The position numbers were made by a program, and so were the translations under genes. The notes under the pieces are model-generated. The model saw only the letters and a list, made by a program, of their open reading frames with translations. It made no database searches and was not told where the DNA came from. Source: Bradyrhizobium erythrophlei (GTDB lineage Bacteria; Pseudomonadota; Alphaproteobacteria; Rhizobiales; Xanthobacteraceae). Taken from it: 64,000 bases of DNA. Positions 36,994-46,844 of the stretch are shown in pieces (the first letter of the stretch is position 1; the number at the start of each line of letters is the position of its first letter). The stretch spans positions 1,984,001 through 2,048,000 of the forward strand of contig NZ_LT670817.1 in the NCBI RefSeq assembly GCF_900129425.1, written 5' to 3'.

Positions 36994-37120
36994 ACTTCCG
37001 GTTTTGGCACTTTTCGGACATGCCCGGGTGGTCTGACGACGTCTGCTCCTGAGGGTAGAACGGACTTGCCGAGGAAGCAGGGGGCCACTTCCGTTTTTGA
37101 CCCCGGAACGGACCTCAGCG
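36994..37120 (+). repeat. dispersed hairpin repeat, copy 3
   Basis: A full, empty copy: CTTCCGGTTTTGGCAC, TTTTCGGACATGCCC, then CCTGAGGGTA directly followed by GAACGGA, and the tail CTTCCGTTTTTGACCCC. The segment GAGGGTA is an exact complement of a 7-base stretch in the group II intron. Confidence 0.75.
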
Positions 37121-37149
37121 GGCCTCCCTATCCAGACTCACTGTGACGG

Positions 37150-38379
37150 CTATTGAATCCCAATCTCTCCGGCGATCACGGATCCGAACAGTTCACCGTG
37201 TTCACCGTTGAATCGCGACATCTGCATCTGCTCGACCGGGAAATAGTCGGTCGGGCTTGTGTTGATCTTGATGCCCGGCAACAACAACCCAGGTTCGAAG
37301 TCCTTGAGGTTAGCGGCCTGTCTCATGACGTTCTCGCGGGTGAGTTCGTCGCCGCATTGCTTGAGCACCTGAACCATGGTTTGCGCTGTCAAATAGCCGT
37401 AGACACTGAACGTGCTCGTCTTATCTCCTTCGCGGAATTACTTATCCATGAAAGCGGCCCATTCCTTGATCGCGGGATCTTCCTTCCAAGTTGGATCGGT
37501 GGGGTCCTTTAAATAGTTGGTCGACAGAATACCCTTGGCGTTCTCAAGTCCGGCGGGCTTGAGCACGGAGCCCACCGAGTTCGAAATGCTGGCGAGGAAC
37601 TGAACCGGCTTCCACCCGATCTCAGCCGCCTTCCTGATCGCCTGTGCGGCGAATTTCGGGGAGCTCTCGTTGAAAAAAATGTCTGCGCCCATGGTTCTGA
37701 GCGTAACAATCTGCGAGTCGACAGTCGGCTCCGAGGGATCGTAGGGGAGTTCTGCCACAATCATGCGCTTCGCTGCCTCGGCGCCAAGGCCGTCTTTGAG
37801 TCCCTTGACATAGTCGCGACCCGAATCGTCGTTCTGGTAGAGAATGCCGATCTTGCCCTGCGGCAGGTTCTGCATGATGTATTTTGCATAGATCCGCCCC
37901 TCGGTCTGATAGGTCGGCTGCCAGCCCATAGTCCACGGAAAGCTCTTCCGTTCGCCGAACTGGGTGGCGCCGGTGGCGACGAAGAGCTGCGGCACCTTCT
38001 TCATATTCATGTATGGACGAATGGCATTGTTGGTCGGTGTACCGAGGCTCTGGAAGATGAGCAGTACTTCATCGCTCTCCACTAGTTTGCGTGCCTGTTC
38101 CACAGTCTTTGGCGGGCTGAAGGCGTCGTCGTAGGTAATAAATTTGATCTTTCTTCCGTTGATGCCGCCCTCGGCGTTGATCTTGGTAAAAAAAGCAGCC
38201 TCCGTCCGGCCTATCAGAGCGTAGGCCGACAGCGGCCCGCTGTAAGGCATGATGTTGCCGATCTTAATCTCGTTGTCGGTGGCGCCGGGGTCGTATTTCT
38301 TCTCAGCCGCCGCAGGATTTGTGCCGACGCAAAGGCCGAGCAGGAGAGATGCCAGTAGAATGCCTCGCGTCTGCGCCAT
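37150..38379 (-). pseudogene. branched-chain amino acid ABC transporter binding protein, internal stop
   Basis: The gene starts MAQTRGILLASLLL with a signal peptide and encodes the periplasmic binding fold (IKIGNIMPYSGPLSAYA, then GRKIKFITYDDAFSPPKTVE). At 37438-37440 a TAA follows AAFMDK. The same frame continues with FREGDKTSTFSVYGY and a normal C-terminus to 37150. A single base change of a tyrosine codon explains the stop. Without read-through about 80 residues are lost, so the protein is probably inactive. No transporter permease is adjacent. Confidence 0.85.
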
Positions 38380-38532
38380 GTCGACCTCCCCTGATGCCGT
38401 CGGCTGCTTGCCGATCATGCGCAGTCTAGGGTTTAGGCGCCGAACTTGTCCAGCTACGGCGACTTCCGTTCTTGGCACCTTTCAGACATGGCACGTGTGA
38501 TGCGCGATGTCCGTTCTTAGGGGCAGAGCGGA

Positions 38533-39196
38533 GTGCGCCGGGAGACCGGCAAGGAGTAGATGGTGCAAGTCCATCACGATGAAGGAGTAGCGACCCGCAT
38601 CGACCCCGAGTCATGCGCAGATGCCCGCGAGGGCATCGGCGAAGCGTTGACAGGGGAGCGCATAGGCCAGCCATTGAGCCGCGATAGTACCCTCATCCTG
38701 GGTGCCGACGTCGTTCCGCTGACGGAAGGCAATACGGATGGGCGCGATAGTGCGAGCGCCCAGACGGCCCGGCGTGGTCGTAGACACTGGCATGTGCGGA
38801 CGCTCTTTGCTCGGGAACCGGGAGATCTCATGGTCGGCCAGCGCCACATGCGTGTAGCGCTGGTCCGTGTCGGGAAGGCGAGGAGCCGTAGCCGATGATG
38901 TACGATCATGAGAAGTCTGACCCCGCCATAGTAGCTGTGAAGCCGACGAACAAGGCCGGGCAACCGGCTGCGGAGTTGGTGGAGCCAAGGGCGGGGGCCG
39001 AGGGGAATGTGAGACAGCAAAGCACGGGCCGGGCACAGTACCGGGGAACCGTGTCACAGGCGCTGAAGCGCATACGGAATTTCGTGAGAATATCACGACG
39101 CGCCGTTACACACCCGAGGTGGGAGCCGTGTGCCCGAATTGGGCTCGCACGGATCTGTGCGGGGGGCGCGGGGTAACTCGCGTCCCTACCGCGAAC
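38533..39196 (+). mobile_element. ORF-deleted group II intron, copy 1 (664 bp)
   Basis: The element starts GTGCGCC and ends CTACCGCGAAC, matching the group II GUGYG and AY ends. GGTGCAAGTCC lies in domain I. Domain V is 39122-39163 (GAGCCGTGTG arm, ATCTGTGCGGGG strand). The only coding trace, 38895-39176, opens MMYDHEKSDPAIVAVKP and matches the N-terminus of LtrA-type reverse transcriptases for about 50 codons, then jumps to the intron 3' part, so the catalytic domains are deleted. Candidate EBS2 TACCCTC (38688-38694) and EBS1 TCCGCT (38715-38720) pair with the 5' exon. The host is a repeat copy at 38460-38532 and 39197-39235. Confidence 0.85.
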
Positions 39197-39490
39197 CTGG
39201 CGGTTGCGCGCGCAGAGGTCCGAGTTTGACCCGAAGGCGAAGTGGCGGGTTACTCGATGACTTCATCCGCGAGTGCGAGCATCGTGGGCGGGATGTCGAG
39301 GCCAAGAGCCTTGGCAGTCGCGAGCGGCGATAAGGATGTCGCATCTAGGCAACAGCTCCAGTAAATGTGACCCATCCCAATCTTGTCCGTCGCCTCGCTT
39401 GGGACATTCGACTAAAAACGGACTCGCCTTGGACTACGGGGAGCGTGCGTGTAGCGTTCTTTCGGGGACCGTGCCGCGGAGTTGGGGCCG

Positions 39491-40477
39491 ATGAAAGCCT
39501 TGCAGGCCACCTGCATCGTGGGTGCCATAACATTCACGGGGATGATCCATCAGGTTGGCGGAAACACGCCGAGCGCGACCGTGCCGGACGCAATGCCGGA
39601 AGCGGCTGCGAGCGCCGAGACGCCCGGTGGGCCTGCGCTCTCCGCCGCCGTGCCGGAGGCATCTGCCGCGGGTTCCGGACCGCCGTTGATGGCCCAAGCC
39701 GAAATCGGCGACGATTCTTTCGAGGCAAAATGGATGGCCTTGGGCCATCATGATTCCGCCCAACCGATGCCGACAACGCACGATGCGCCCGACGATGCTT
39801 CCAATCCGGCACCGGTGACGCAGGATTTCCGGTATCTCATCTATTACGTCTGGTCCGAACTGCCGCCTGCCGAGAAGCCGGCGGCTATCGTCTTAAGTTC
39901 ACTCAAGGCCACCCCGGTCGGAACGCCGGTCGAGGAGATCAAGCGCGCTTCCGACGCTTTCGGTCTGGATTTCAATTTCATGAAGGCGGTTGCCAAGATC
40001 GAGTCCGGTTTCGACCCCAAGCAACGCACCGGGTCGTATATCGGCCTGTTCCAACTGAACGAATACGAGTTCAACAAATTCGGCTCGGGGCAGATTCGTG
40101 ATCCCCGCGACAATGCCGTTGCGGCGGCCTACAAGGTCATTACCGAAGGCATTCTGTTCGAGTGGGTGACGCACAAGAAGCCGACCTTGAGCGATCTTTA
40201 CCTAATCCATCAACAAGGCTGGGAAGGCGCAGCCGAGCACATCAGCCAACCTGATCGCATCGCTTGGAAATCCATGTGTGCCACCAGCGAAGGCAGGGAG
40301 AAAGGTGAAAAATGGTGCAAACGCGCGATCTGGCGGAATACTCTTCCGGCCGTAAAACACGCTTGGAAATCGGTCGATAAGCTGACATCGGGGGCATTCG
40401 TCGGAATGTGGCGCGACCGGGTTGCTGATTTCTATTCGAAATACATGGCCACCGCCGCCGCACGGGCGACCCAGTAA
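39491..40477 (+). CDS. exported lytic transglycosylase-like protein
   Basis: The 328-residue protein starts MKALQATCIVGAIT with a short hydrophobic export segment, then an Ala/Pro-rich linker to about residue 105. The C-terminal SLT-like domain has FMKAVAKIESGFDPKQRTGS with the catalytic glutamate, YIGLFQLNEYEF and DNAVAAAYKVI. It should cleave peptidoglycan in the periplasm. An upstream TTG at 39482 is less likely than the ATG. It stands alone, without secretion-system genes nearby. Confidence 0.83.
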   Translation: MKALQATCIVGAITFTGMIHQVGGNTPSATVPDAMPEAAASAETPGGPALSAAVPEASAAGSGPPLMAQAEIGDDSFEAKWMALGHHDSAQPMPTTHDAPDDASNPAPVTQDFRYLIYYVWSELPPAEKPAAIVLSSLKATPVGTPVEEIKRASDAFGLDFNFMKAVAKIESGFDPKQRTGSYIGLFQLNEYEFNKFGSGQIRDPRDNAVAAAYKVITEGILFEWVTHKKPTLSDLYLIHQQGWEGAAEHISQPDRIAWKSMCATSEGREKGEKWCKRAIWRNTLPAVKHAWKSVDKLTSGAFVGMWRDRVADFYSKYMATAAARATQ

Positions 40478-40563
40478 ATTTCCGTTGAGTGGTTGGCAGG
40501 AGTTGCCGCCAATACTCATTCAACAATGTGATAGAGTGTAGCCCTCACGACCGCGGAAGTGCC

Positions 40564-40992
40564 ATGTTGATCTCCGGTCGCTGCCATTGCGGCAATATCT
40601 TTCTCGCGCTCGACTGGCGGCCGGAGCCGTCAGAAATCCCGGCTCGGGCCTGCACCTGCTCGTTCTGCGCGAAGCATGGCGGTGTTTGGACCTCGTGCCC
40701 GACCGGATCGCTCACGGTGAGCGTCAAGGATCGCACGCGCGCATCAAAATGCGCGTTCGGCACCAAGACTGCCGAGTTTCACGTGTGCACCGGGTGTGGC
40801 GTGGTGCCGGTGGTCACCAGCCGAATCGACGGCTGCCTCTACCCCGTCGTCAGCGTGAACGCATTTGAGAATGTAGAACCTGCGCTGCTTCGACGCGCGC
40901 CGGCAACCTTCGAGGGCGAGAATGAACAAGCCCGCCTGAGCCGGCGCAAGCGCAACTGGATTGCGGATGTCCGGTTTGAAGCCACGAGCTAG
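40564..40992 (+). CDS. GFA-family (CENP-V type) zinc protein
   Basis: The 142-residue protein has the family cysteine pattern: GRCHCGN near the start, CTCSFCAKHGG (about 30-40) and CTGCGVVPV (about 78-86). It folds around zinc; some members add glutathione to formaldehyde but most are untested. The start MLISGRCHCG fits the family and lies 12 bp after the previous start option, which is rejected. It is a single gene with repeat-like DNA downstream. Confidence 0.85.
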   Translation: MLISGRCHCGNIFLALDWRPEPSEIPARACTCSFCAKHGGVWTSCPTGSLTVSVKDRTRASKCAFGTKTAEFHVCTGCGVVPVVTSRIDGCLYPVVSVNAFENVEPALLRRAPATFEGENEQARLSRRKRNWIADVRFEATS

Positions 40993-41076
40993 GCGCTCGG
41001 GCTCACCATCTCGGAATCGGTCTTGCTGCTCGCCGACGAGGTGATCGAATACAGAGCTATTTGTTGCGGTGCGTGA

Positions 41077-41199
41077 GTCCGCATTTGGTACTTTTCCGAC
41101 ATGCCGGGGCGGTCTGATGATGTCCGTTGATTGGGGAAGACCGGAAGTCGTCCGCCGACGCCCAAATCGACGCGATTGACCCTGAGCGGAAGTCGCGCC
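41077..41199 (+). repeat. dispersed hairpin repeat, copy 4
   Basis: Empty copy with GTCCGCATTTGGTAC, TTTTCCGACATGCCG, GATGTCCGTTGATTGGGG and a hairpin arm changed to ACCGGA. The about 80 bp to its left (from about 41000) resemble the DNA left of intron copy 2 (44170-44260), so the shared unit is sometimes longer. Confidence 0.65.
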
Positions 41200-41270
41200 T
41201 TTTCAGGAGCGGTCACCGTCAGGTCGCAAAAAATATATTGAACCCGTCAAATGGTCACCATTCGCGAATG

Positions 41271-43955
41271 TCAGTTGGCCGTTCCCGTACGAGGAGGCAA
41301 AGAGGGGACACGAGGATCTTGCGCTTCGTGCACGATTGACCGCAGACGCCGCGCCAAGTCTGCCAGGCGGAAAGGTTTGTCGATGATCGGAAACTCGTCT
41401 ACCGCTCGATGTCTTTCCAACACATCCCCCGCGTAGCCCGAGGTGAGCAGGATCTTGATGCCTTTGCTCAGCCGCCTCGCTTCGCGGGCAAGCTCAACGC
41501 CATTCATTCCGTTTGGCATCACCACATCGCTGAACAAGAGTTCAAATTCTTGGCCACTCTGGAGCATCTGGATGGCCTCCGCCCCAGTCCGAGCGCAAAC
41601 AACCCAGTAGCCGAACGTGGTTAGCATTGCCGACGTGACTTCCAGGATATCCTCATTGTCCTCGACCACAAGGATTCGCTCCGAACCTTCAGGGATGGCC
41701 TGCGGTTGGATGGCTTCCACCCCGGCATCACGCTTTTGCGTGGCTTTGGGTAGATGCAGAGCGACCGTTGTCCCCACGCCGGACGCGCTTTCGATAGCAA
41801 TATGCCCCCCGGATTGTCGGACAAAGCCATAGACCATGCTGAGGCCGAGTCCGGTGCCCTTGCCGACCTCCTTGGTCGTGAAGAAGGGCTCAAAAACCCG
41901 ATCCCGTACTTCAGGAGGCATCCCGCAGCCGGTGTCCGTGACGGACACCTTTACATACGATCCGGGCAAGCACCCGGCCACGGCTCCCTCATCCAAAACG
42001 ACGTTCCGCGTCTCGATCTCGAGAACGCCGCCATCCGGCATTGCGTCGCGCCCATTCAGAGCCAGGTTGAGGAGAGCGGTCTCGAGCAGTGGCGGATCGA
42101 CATGGCACAGCCACAATCGCTCATCGGTCCGCAGCTTGACCTGGCAGCTTCCTCCGACCGCTTGGCGGATAAGCCCCTGGAACTCAGAAATGAGCTGGTT
42201 TGCGTCGACCAGTTTTGGGTTCAGTACCTGCCGTCGGGAAAAGGCGAGAAGCTGCGCCGTTAGCTTTGCTCCCCGATCAGCGGCACCCCGTGCGGCCGCG
42301 GCGAGCTGCCGGACCCTGCCATTATCTGCCGCCTCCTCGATGAGCTCGAGGTTCCCGGAGACCACCATAAGCAGGTTGTTGAAGTCGTGCGCGATGCCGC
42401 CGGTGAGTTGGCCGACGGACTCCATCTTCTGGCTCTGGTGAAGCTGCTCCTGCATGAGGCGGCGCGCCTCCACGGCGTGCTTGTGCTCGGTGATGTCTCG
42501 GAAGTAGAACGCCAGGCCCTCACTGGAGGGGAACGCGTTGAACGCGTACCAGACACTTCGGCGTTCGCAGAACTTCTCGAAGCTGGCCGGGCGCTGCTCT
42601 GACATGGCCTCTCGAAGTTGGCTGAAAATCTCCGTGTCGGCAGCATCCTGGAAGGCTTCCCATAGTTTCGCACCGATCGGATCGCGCCCTTCGCCTATCT
42701 GCGTCCAGGCTCGCCCATTAAGGTAGCTGACCCGCCAGTCTCGATCGACGATGACCACGCTGTCGGTCGTACTCTCAAAGATCGTCGTGATCCGAGCCGC
42801 GGCTTCCTCGGCTTTTTCCTTCGCCTCCGACAATTCGTGCTCGCGGTGCTCCAGTGCATCGGCCATCGTATTGAACGCGTCGGCGACTTGGGCGATTTCG
42901 GATTTATCAGCGATGTCCACACGTCGGGCATAATCACCCAGCCGCCATTGGTTCGCGGCGTTGACCAATTGGCCAAGCGGGCGATGGATGTATCGCCTAG
43001 CGCCCAACAATGTCAGGACCAACACCAGCGAAGTGCTGAGGACGATCAGAAGGATGTCGCGCCGCGTGCGATATTGGATGTCGGCGAAGGCCTGCGCCTT
43101 GTCGACGCTATAGCCGACAAAAAGCCCCCCGGAATCGGCGTCCAAGGTTGAGTAACCGATGATCCGCTCCACTCCATTGATGTTGAGGATATCGACCGCT
43201 CCCCGTTGGTCCAGATTCAGGTATTTGTCACCGCGCATCTTTTTGCCGACAAGCCGGCTGTTATCGGGGTAGCGGGCGAGATACGTGCCATTGCGATCCG
43301 TGATGGCGAGCGCCGCTCCCTCCGGAGCGCCCTTTCGAGCGATGTAGTCAGCGAGCCAATCGAGGCCAAGACCCGCCACAATGACGCCGCCCATGCGGCC
43401 ATCGTCGCCGTAGAACGGCAACGCAAACTGGATGACGTTCCGGCCGGTTGCCAGACCTTTCGAGAACTCTCCGACCGTGAATGTGCCGGTTTTCAAGATG
43501 TCGGCAAAGTAGGGCCGCGCAGCGATGTTGATTGGCAGATGGTCGCTGTTCGTGTTGCAGAAGGACCGGCCATTCAAGTCGGTGACGAGAAACCTGATGG
43601 ACGCCGGAAATCGCTGCTGCATCGCAGCCAGGTAAGCATCGCACGCTTGGCTGTCCCTCGTCTTTATCGCCGGGACCTCCGACATCGCGATCAGGACTTG
43701 ACGAATTCCCTGTACGATCTGCTGCTGTTCTGCCGCGGCTAGTTTGGCCAGGCTGAGCGTTTGGTTCTGCACTTCGACCTGGCGCGCACGACGCAGATCG
43801 AATTCATTGTATGCTTGGATCGCGATCGCTGGCAGTAGTGCGACAGCCACCAGCACGAATAGGCGTGATAAGAGAGTCACCGTTCGCCCGTCGGGGGAAT
43901 GATGCTGAACTCGTCTCGATCGACGGCGAAGCTGTCGGTGATGCGCCCCGATCAT
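41271..43955 (-). CDS. hybrid sensor histidine kinase with receiver domain
   Basis: The 894-residue protein has, in order, a first membrane segment (about 30-45), a periplasmic double-Cache-like sensor (about 50-290), a second membrane segment (about 300-320) and HAMP. A PAS domain (about 395-500) and HisKA with His523 in GGIAHDFNNLL follow. The ATPase domain has NLALNGRDAM, TDTGCGM and GTGLGLSMVYG, and the receiver has Asp810 in LLFSDVVMP. It senses an external small molecule and passes phosphate His to Asp within the chain. A GTG at 43880 could be the real start, since the first 25 residues are unusually arginine-rich. No partner regulator is adjacent. Confidence 0.93.
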   Translation of the reverse strand: MIGAHHRQLRRRSRRVQHHSPDGRTVTLLSRLFVLVAVALLPAIAIQAYNEFDLRRARQVEVQNQTLSLAKLAAAEQQQIVQGIRQVLIAMSEVPAIKTRDSQACDAYLAAMQQRFPASIRFLVTDLNGRSFCNTNSDHLPINIAARPYFADILKTGTFTVGEFSKGLATGRNVIQFALPFYGDDGRMGGVIVAGLGLDWLADYIARKGAPEGAALAITDRNGTYLARYPDNSRLVGKKMRGDKYLNLDQRGAVDILNINGVERIIGYSTLDADSGGLFVGYSVDKAQAFADIQYRTRRDILLIVLSTSLVLVLTLLGARRYIHRPLGQLVNAANQWRLGDYARRVDIADKSEIAQVADAFNTMADALEHREHELSEAKEKAEEAAARITTIFESTTDSVVIVDRDWRVSYLNGRAWTQIGEGRDPIGAKLWEAFQDAADTEIFSQLREAMSEQRPASFEKFCERRSVWYAFNAFPSSEGLAFYFRDITEHKHAVEARRLMQEQLHQSQKMESVGQLTGGIAHDFNNLLMVVSGNLELIEEAADNGRVRQLAAAARGAADRGAKLTAQLLAFSRRQVLNPKLVDANQLISEFQGLIRQAVGGSCQVKLRTDERLWLCHVDPPLLETALLNLALNGRDAMPDGGVLEIETRNVVLDEGAVAGCLPGSYVKVSVTDTGCGMPPEVRDRVFEPFFTTKEVGKGTGLGLSMVYGFVRQSGGHIAIESASGVGTTVALHLPKATQKRDAGVEAIQPQAIPEGSERILVVEDNEDILEVTSAMLTTFGYWVVCARTGAEAIQMLQSGQEFELLFSDVVMPNGMNGVELAREARRLSKGIKILLTSGYAGDVLERHRAVDEFPIIDKPFRLADLARRLRSIVHEAQDPRVPSLPPRTGTAN

Positions 43956-44323
43956 CCTGATGGCCGTAATGCGAGCGTCGGGTACGCAAGGTTCCGGGTG
44001 ATCTAAACTCTACGCCATCCACTGCCGAACATGTGGGGGCCGTGTTGCGGCTTGATGTCAGTGCGGAAAAACTTCGTTACGATCGTAACGCGTCTAGGAC
44101 TTAAGAACGGCGGAAAGCTGATACCATGGCGTCGAAGGCAACCGCGGGTGCTAGGGCGTCAATGCCTTTTCGCTCGGTCTCGAAGTGCCGCAATTGCTGC
44201 TCGCCCAGGCCAACGAGGTGATCGAATGACGGCATGGTTTGCTGCGGTGCATGAGTCCGTTGTTGGCACGAAACGGACTTTCCGCGATGTCCGCAGTTTG
44301 GTTGCTATTGGGGGGAAAGCGGA

Positions 44324-44987
44324 GTGCGCCGGGAGACCGGCAAGGAGTAGATGGTGCAAGTCCATCACGATGAAGGAGTAGCGACCCGCATCGACCCCGA
44401 GTCATGCGCAGATGCCCGCGAGGGCATCGGCGAAGCGTTGACAGGGGAGCGCATAGGCCAGCCATTGAGCCGCGATAGTACCCTCATCCTGGGTGCCGAC
44501 GTCGTTCCGCTGACGGAAGGCAATACGGATGGGCGCGATAGTGCGAGCGCCCAGACGGCCCGGCGTGGTCGTAGACACTGGCATGTGCGGACGCTCTTTG
44601 CTCGGGAACCGGGAGATCTCATGGTCGGCCAGCGCCACATGCGTGTAGCGCTGGTCCGTGTCGGGAAGGCGAGGAGCCGTAGCCGATGATGTACGATCAT
44701 GAGAAGTCTGACCCCGCCATAGTAGCTGTGAAGCCGACGAACAAGGCCGGGCAACCGGCTGCGGAGTTGGTGGAGCCAAGGGCGGGGGCCGAGGGGAATG
44801 TGAGACAGCAAAGCACGGGCCGGGCACAGTACCGGGGAACCGTGTCACAGGCGCTGAAGCGCATACGGAATTTCGTGAGAATATCACGACGCGCCGTTAC
44901 ACACCCGAGGTGGGAGCCGTGTGCCCGAATTGGGCTCGCACGGATCTGTGCGGGGGGCGCGGGGTAACTCGCGTCCCTACCGCGAAC
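44324..44987 (+). mobile_element. ORF-deleted group II intron, copy 2 (664 bp)
   Basis: As far as can be read it is the same as copy 1, including the 93-codon remnant with the LtrA N-terminus at 44686-44967. The left exon is a repeat copy at 44262-44323 ending AAAGCGGA and the right exon (44988-45033) resumes with TTCCGAGTTTGACCCG. High identity implies recent spread. Confidence 0.85.
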
Positions 44988-45272
44988 ATCGCGGTTGCGA
45001 GCGCCGACTTCCGAGTTTGACCCGAAACGGACTTGAGGCGAAACCCTAAAACTACATTCCAGATCCGGTATGGCTATCGGGAGGGCCACCAAAACGGCCC
45101 AGTTATCAGTGTTATTTTTGTCAGGCTTCACTTTCGTACCTTGCCGAAATGCAAAGCCGATAAATCCAGCAATCGTGCAGAAGGCAAGTAGAGGCAGCAG
45201 CTAGTTCGGCATATTCGAATCCGCTGTTCAGGGCCGCGTCAGTTGGCGGCTCCTTTTGTATCAGGCCAAGCC

Positions 45273-45515
45273 TCAGCTATCAGTCTGGATCGCGATGACA
45301 ACAAGTTCGCTGCCGTCAATCGTCTGGGTCCTTTGCCAAACGTTCTTCCGATTTGGAATGGGTTCAAATCCACCGTACATGTTCTGGGCCGCTTTCTTTT
45401 TTAGCGCAGCAGGAAGCGCCTGGACCCAGTCGCCAAAACCTTGGTAGTTACCGCGCCTCTGCTGAGCGACGTAACTAGTGCCTTCATAGATCGCTACATA
45501 AGTGTAGAGCGGCAT
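45273..45515 (-). CDS. hypothetical protein, second gene of a two-gene operon
   Basis: The 80-residue product begins MPLYTYVAIYEGTSYVAQ and ends ELVVIAIQTDS. It reads as a small soluble alpha/beta protein with a conserved-looking NYQGFGDWVQALPAAL stretch. Its start overlaps the stop of the upstream membrane protein as ATGA. No family recognised. Confidence 0.6.
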   Translation of the reverse strand: MPLYTYVAIYEGTSYVAQQRRGNYQGFGDWVQALPAALKKKAAQNMYGGFEPIPNRKNVWQRTQTIDGSELVVIAIQTDS

Positions 45516-45679
45516 CACTGACCTAGCTTTTTGATGCAAATCGGTTGGCCCCTAGGGACAGGGGTGCAATCCCAATCCGGACCGAAGCCATTGTTCGGTT
45601 TGAATTTCGTAAAATTCGGAAACCAATAGAAACTGAAAGCGATAAGACAAAGCACAACGACGATGAATAGAACACCCAT
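45515..45679 (-). CDS. small membrane protein
   Basis: The start MGVLFIVVVLCLIAFSFYWF gives one membrane segment and a short polar tail with two cysteines (DWDCTPVPRGQPICIKK), 54 residues in all. A start at 45718 is possible but adds a basic stretch. It is translationally coupled to the next gene. Function unknown. Confidence 0.55.
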   Translation of the reverse strand: MGVLFIVVVLCLIAFSFYWFPNFTKFKPNNGFGPDWDCTPVPRGQPICIKKLGQ

Positions 45680-45926
45680 CACGTCTCCGCGCGTTGGATA
45701 CGGCCGCGGCCACCTCATGACAGTGTTTCAGCCCGAATTTCGGCCGCGGAAGGATCGAGAGATCAATCCCATGCGATAGCAGAGCCCCGACGAGACGGAG
45801 ATATTCTACGCGCAATATGCATTGACCCTCGCTCCATCCTGCTTTTCGCATGCGGTTCTACGATGACTATAGGAGAACCTCTCTTTCACGTTACTTAAAG
45901 GCTCAACTCAAATCGTGCTGAATATC

Positions 45927-46008
45927 GGCGACGTCGCCTATTGGCACTTTTCGGACCTAGCCCGATGTCCAAGTTGAGTCCGTAATGCGCAGCAAAGCGG
46001 ACCTCGGT
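45927..46008 (+). repeat. dispersed hairpin repeat, copy 5
   Basis: It holds CGCCTATTGGCACTTTTCGG, then GATGTCCAAGTTGAGTCCG and AAAGCGGACCTCG. The right-hand TTCCGTTTTTGACCC tail is absent. Confidence 0.6.
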
Positions 46009-46294
46009 GAGGGAAACGTAGCGGCCTGTACAATCAATCGCAGGCGGCCTACTGCATGGGCGCCCCTCCGAGCGCTGGCGTCTCCGGACCTTCGCCGACC
46101 TCCATCGCCGCGTCGTGAACGTGCGCGAGCATTTGGGCTAAATCGCGCATGTCGAACAACGTCCCGCGCACAACCATGCGGCTCGATTCCTATGTCGCGT
46201 TTATGAACGGATGGCTGAATCATGCTCGCATTCCTATGCCGTGATGCGCATCTCCCTGCGATCGGGGATTCTGACGCGACAAGGAAACAGAGCC
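46009..46294. other. gene-poor stretch with protein-like fragments
   Basis: A frame from about 46020 gives SERWRLRTFADLHRRVVNV before a stop, which may be the end of a lost gene. The rest up to the IHF-like fragment shows no feature. Confidence 0.3.
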
Positions 46295-46447
46295 ATGACG
46301 AGAAATCTCAAGAAAGGTCAGCGTATCGGCCGTACCCCGAAGACCGGCGCCGAGCTCGCGATTTCTCCGCGTCGCGTGATCGTGTTCAAGCCGTCGGCCA
46401 TTCTGAAGCAGTGGATCAATGGCCACAGCCCCAGTGGCGTTGCGTGA
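46295..46447 (+). pseudogene. IHF/HU family C-terminal remnant
   Basis: The 50 codons encode KKGQRIGRTPKTGAELAISP followed by RRVIVFKPSAILKQWING. This is the DNA-binding arm and last helix of integration host factor subunits. The N-terminal 45 residues that form the dimer core are missing, although a start ATG is present. It is either a relic or a peptide unable to dimerise normally. Confidence 0.7.
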
Positions 46448-46483
46448 GCAGCTGCGATGGCCGCAAGACGATTGAGCAGCCAA

Positions 46484-46690
46484 ATGAACAAATGGAACAC
46501 GCTTAAAGTTGCGATGTACGGAGCTTGCCTAGGACTGCTCTACGCAGCCTCTCTGGAGATTGGGCTTTGGACACATCCCGATGTGTACGGGCAAGCGGGT
46601 GGCGGATTAATTGGTGGCACTATCGCTGGAGCCATCCTCGGCTTACTTATTTCGGGTTTTCGGAATCTCTTTGTTCGGTTTTTTAGCTGA
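46484..46690 (+). CDS. small two-span membrane protein
   Basis: The 68-residue product has two hydrophobic segments (about 8-24 and 34-55), the second glycine-rich (GGGLIGGTIAGAILGLLISG), and an aromatic-basic end. No family recognised; the glycine pattern suggests helix packing in the inner membrane. The start at MNKWNTLKV was preferred to one nine codons upstream. Confidence 0.5.
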   Translation: MNKWNTLKVAMYGACLGLLYAASLEIGLWTHPDVYGQAGGGLIGGTIAGAILGLLISGFRNLFVRFFS

Positions 46691-46844
46691 CGCCATCAGC
46701 GGGTTTTTGTCGTCGTTTGCATGGTGTCCCGAGGCCACTCGCACCGGCTCATTCCCCTTCGCCTTCAGCCCCCGGTGGACCTGCCCGTCGCGATGAAGCC
46801 AGCCCGCCTCCCATTATCTCGCCCGAGTGCAGCACGGAGCGCCA

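Noticed and set aside
38560..38898. 112-codon frame repeated in all five introns, and its minus-strand counterparts of 148 and 161 codons
   Set aside because: They lie across the structured ribozyme domains of the intron; repetition reflects intron identity, not a protein family.
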